From NCBI GenBank assembly GCA_049840815.1, contig JASGJI010000019.1:372001-436000 (forward strand): a DNA stretch of 64,000 nucleotides, given 5' to 3'. This document shows positions 62,890 through 64,000 of the stretch, one piece after another (position 1 is the stretch's first letter; each line of letters opens with the position of its first letter). This DNA comes from JASGDN01 sp049840815. GTDB lineage: Bacteria > Chloroflexota > Chloroflexia > Thermomicrobiales > UBA6265. The notes below the pieces were generated by a model. It was not told where the DNA came from. It made no database searches and saw only the letters and a list, made by a program, of their open reading frames with translations. A program made the position numbers and the translations under genes.

Positions 62890-64000
62890 ATGACTGACCG
62901 CTCCCTGAGCGACGCCGATGCCCGCGCCGCCCTGCTGATGACGCGCTGCGATGAGCTTGCCCGCTGCACCGAGGGGCAGGGCGAGTTGACGCGCACCTAC
63001 GCCTCCGCCGCCCTCCGGGACGCGACCGCGCTCGTGGCCGGGTGGATGGCCGAGGCGGGGATGACGACGCGCACCGATGTCGTCGGGAACCTGGTCGGGC
63101 GTTATGAGGCCGATCCCGCCGTGCCGCATCCCCGGACATTCCTGATCGGCGGACATCTCGATTCGGTGCGCAACGCAGGCCGCTACGATGGTCCGCTCGG
63201 GGTACTCACTGGCATTGCGTTCGTGCAGCGACTGCATGCCGAGGGCCGGCGGCTGCCGTTCGCGGTCGAGGTCATCGGGTTCGCGGACGAGGAGGGTGTG
63301 CGCTTCCACACGACCTACATTGGGTCGGGGACCGTTGCCGGGACGTTCGCGCCGGAGTCGTTGACCCACACCGATCCGGATGGCATCACGCTCGCCGAGG
63401 CAATGCGCGGGTTCGGGCTCGATCCCGATCGCCTGGCCGATGGGCGGCGCGATCCCGGCGATCTGCTTGGGTTCGTGGAGGTGCATATCGAGCAGGGACC
63501 GGTGCTGGAGCGGCGCGGACTCCCGGTGGGCGTCGTCACGGGGATCGCCGGGGCGACGCGAGCGAGTGTCGTCTTCACCGGGATGGCCGGGCACGCGGGG
63601 ACGGTGCCGATGCCGTTGCGGCGTGATGCGCTGGCGGCGGCATCCGAATTCATCCTGGCCGTGGAGCGGATCGCGAACGAGGTGGAGCAGCTCGTCGGGA
63701 CGGTCGGGCAGGTCTCGGTGCTGCCGGGCGCGAGCAACGTGATTCCGGGCCGGGTCGAGTTGACACTCGATGTTCGGCATCAGAACACCGCCGTGCGGGA
63801 GGCTGCTGTGGGACGGATGCGGGATGCGTTGGCCGAACTCGCGGCGCGGCGGCGTGTCGAGGCCGAATGGATCGACGTGCCGGGCTATCCGACCGTCGAA
63901 TGCGATCTCGACCTGATGAGCCGCCTCATCGACGCGATTGCGGACGAGGGGATCGAGCCGCTGCGGCTGCCGAGCGGAGCGGGGCACGACGCGGTGCCGC
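62890..64000 (+). CDS. M20-family allantoate amidohydrolase/N-carbamoyl-L-amino-acid hydrolase, 3' end missing
   Basis: The first 370 codons of a Zn/Mn-dependent amidohydrolase. Metal and catalytic motifs are in order: TFLIGGHLDSVRNAGRYDGP (His, Asp), VIGFADEEGVRFHTTYIGSG (paired Glu), FVEVHIEQGPVLERRGLPVG (His), and the dimerisation lid VFTGMAGHAGTVPMPLRRDA. The incomplete C-terminus begins the last metal motif (SGAGHDA). GGAGA precedes ATG 62890, 31 bases after the malate synthase stop, so both are likely co-transcribed. Allantoate hydrolase is favoured by that pairing, since allantoin breakdown yields glyoxylate; N-carbamoylase or beta-ureidopropionase activity is possible. Confidence 0.9.
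   Translation, partial: MTDRSLSDADARAALLMTRCDELARCTEGQGELTRTYASAALRDATALVAGWMAEAGMTTRTDVVGNLVGRYEADPAVPHPRTFLIGGHLDSVRNAGRYDGPLGVLTGIAFVQRLHAEGRRLPFAVEVIGFADEEGVRFHTTYIGSGTVAGTFAPESLTHTDPDGITLAEAMRGFGLDPDRLADGRRDPGDLLGFVEVHIEQGPVLERRGLPVGVVTGIAGATRASVVFTGMAGHAGTVPMPLRRDALAAASEFILAVERIANEVEQLVGTVGQVSVLPGASNVIPGRVELTLDVRHQNTAVREAAVGRMRDALAELAARRRVEAEWIDVPGYPTVECDLDLMSRLIDAIADEGIEPLRLPSGAGHDAVP

Overview
The window is high-GC DNA with dense, mostly SD-led genes and many GTG starts. Exported proteins carry twin-arginine or Sec leaders followed by Ala/Ser/Pro/Thr-rich linkers (for example DASPEASPAASPAAT after the signal). That style, the gene set and the gene order point to a Chloroflexota bacterium, most likely Thermomicrobia/Thermomicrobiales. 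This is inference from protein style; no 16S rRNA, tRNA or other marker RNA was seen.

Layout. 1-6.7 kb: 5' part of an RND efflux pump (minus), a nucleotidyltransferase-fold protein, a GH32 fructosidase, and an exported FAD amine oxidase paired with a cytochrome c. 6.9-11.4 kb: aldo/keto reductase, then an aspartate-pathway unit (lysC, asd) preceded by what looks like a complete Thr/Ile transcription-attenuation leader. 11.5-15 kb: an overlapping mntA-hepT-P-loop kinase unit, an aldo/keto reductase, a DnaJC28-like protein and an ACT-domain protein. 15-19 kb: two tandem orphan oligopeptide-binding proteins. 19-28.3 kb: TrpB2, metallo-hydrolase, aldo/keto reductase, small membrane proteins, serine hydrolase, MlrC-type M81 peptidase, Nudix. 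28.5-31.5 kb: trans-sulfuration pair (cystathionine gamma-synthase/lyase type enzyme and cystathionine beta-synthase). 31.7-36.7 kb: HIT protein, sigma-70-like factor plus a zinc-ribbon protein behind a strong promoter with a GAAC-N4-GTTC palindrome, a beta-propeller lipoprotein-like protein of mosaic base composition, VOC and Nudix proteins. 36.8-42.7 kb: complete Dpp/Opp ABC transporter. 43-53 kb: clpX, clpP, methyltransferase, a giant acidic PRC-barrel protein and trigger factor. 53.9-59.5 kb: M23 peptidase with five SH3b domains, then three surface proteins resembling a WxL/DUF916 cluster. 59.6-64 kb: L-cysteine desulfhydrase Cds1-like, malate synthase, start of an allantoate/N-carbamoyl amidohydrolase.

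Themes. Amino-acid supply (lysC-asd, trans-sulfuration, TrpB2, peptide transport), proteostasis (tig, clpXP) and cell-surface proteins dominate. Most larger spacers hold members of at least four dispersed palindromic repeat families. One family has supplied the last residues of a Nudix protein. Three genes (asd, the P-loop kinase, the PRC-barrel protein) each lack exactly one base relative to an intact frame. That looks more like assembly indels than biology, but it should be checked.

Most interesting item: the leader at 8324-8547, with a -35/-10 promoter, a 38-codon Thr/Ile-rich peptide starting at the predicted transcription start, an antiterminator pairing, and an intrinsic terminator ending in T6, all upstream of aspartokinase.
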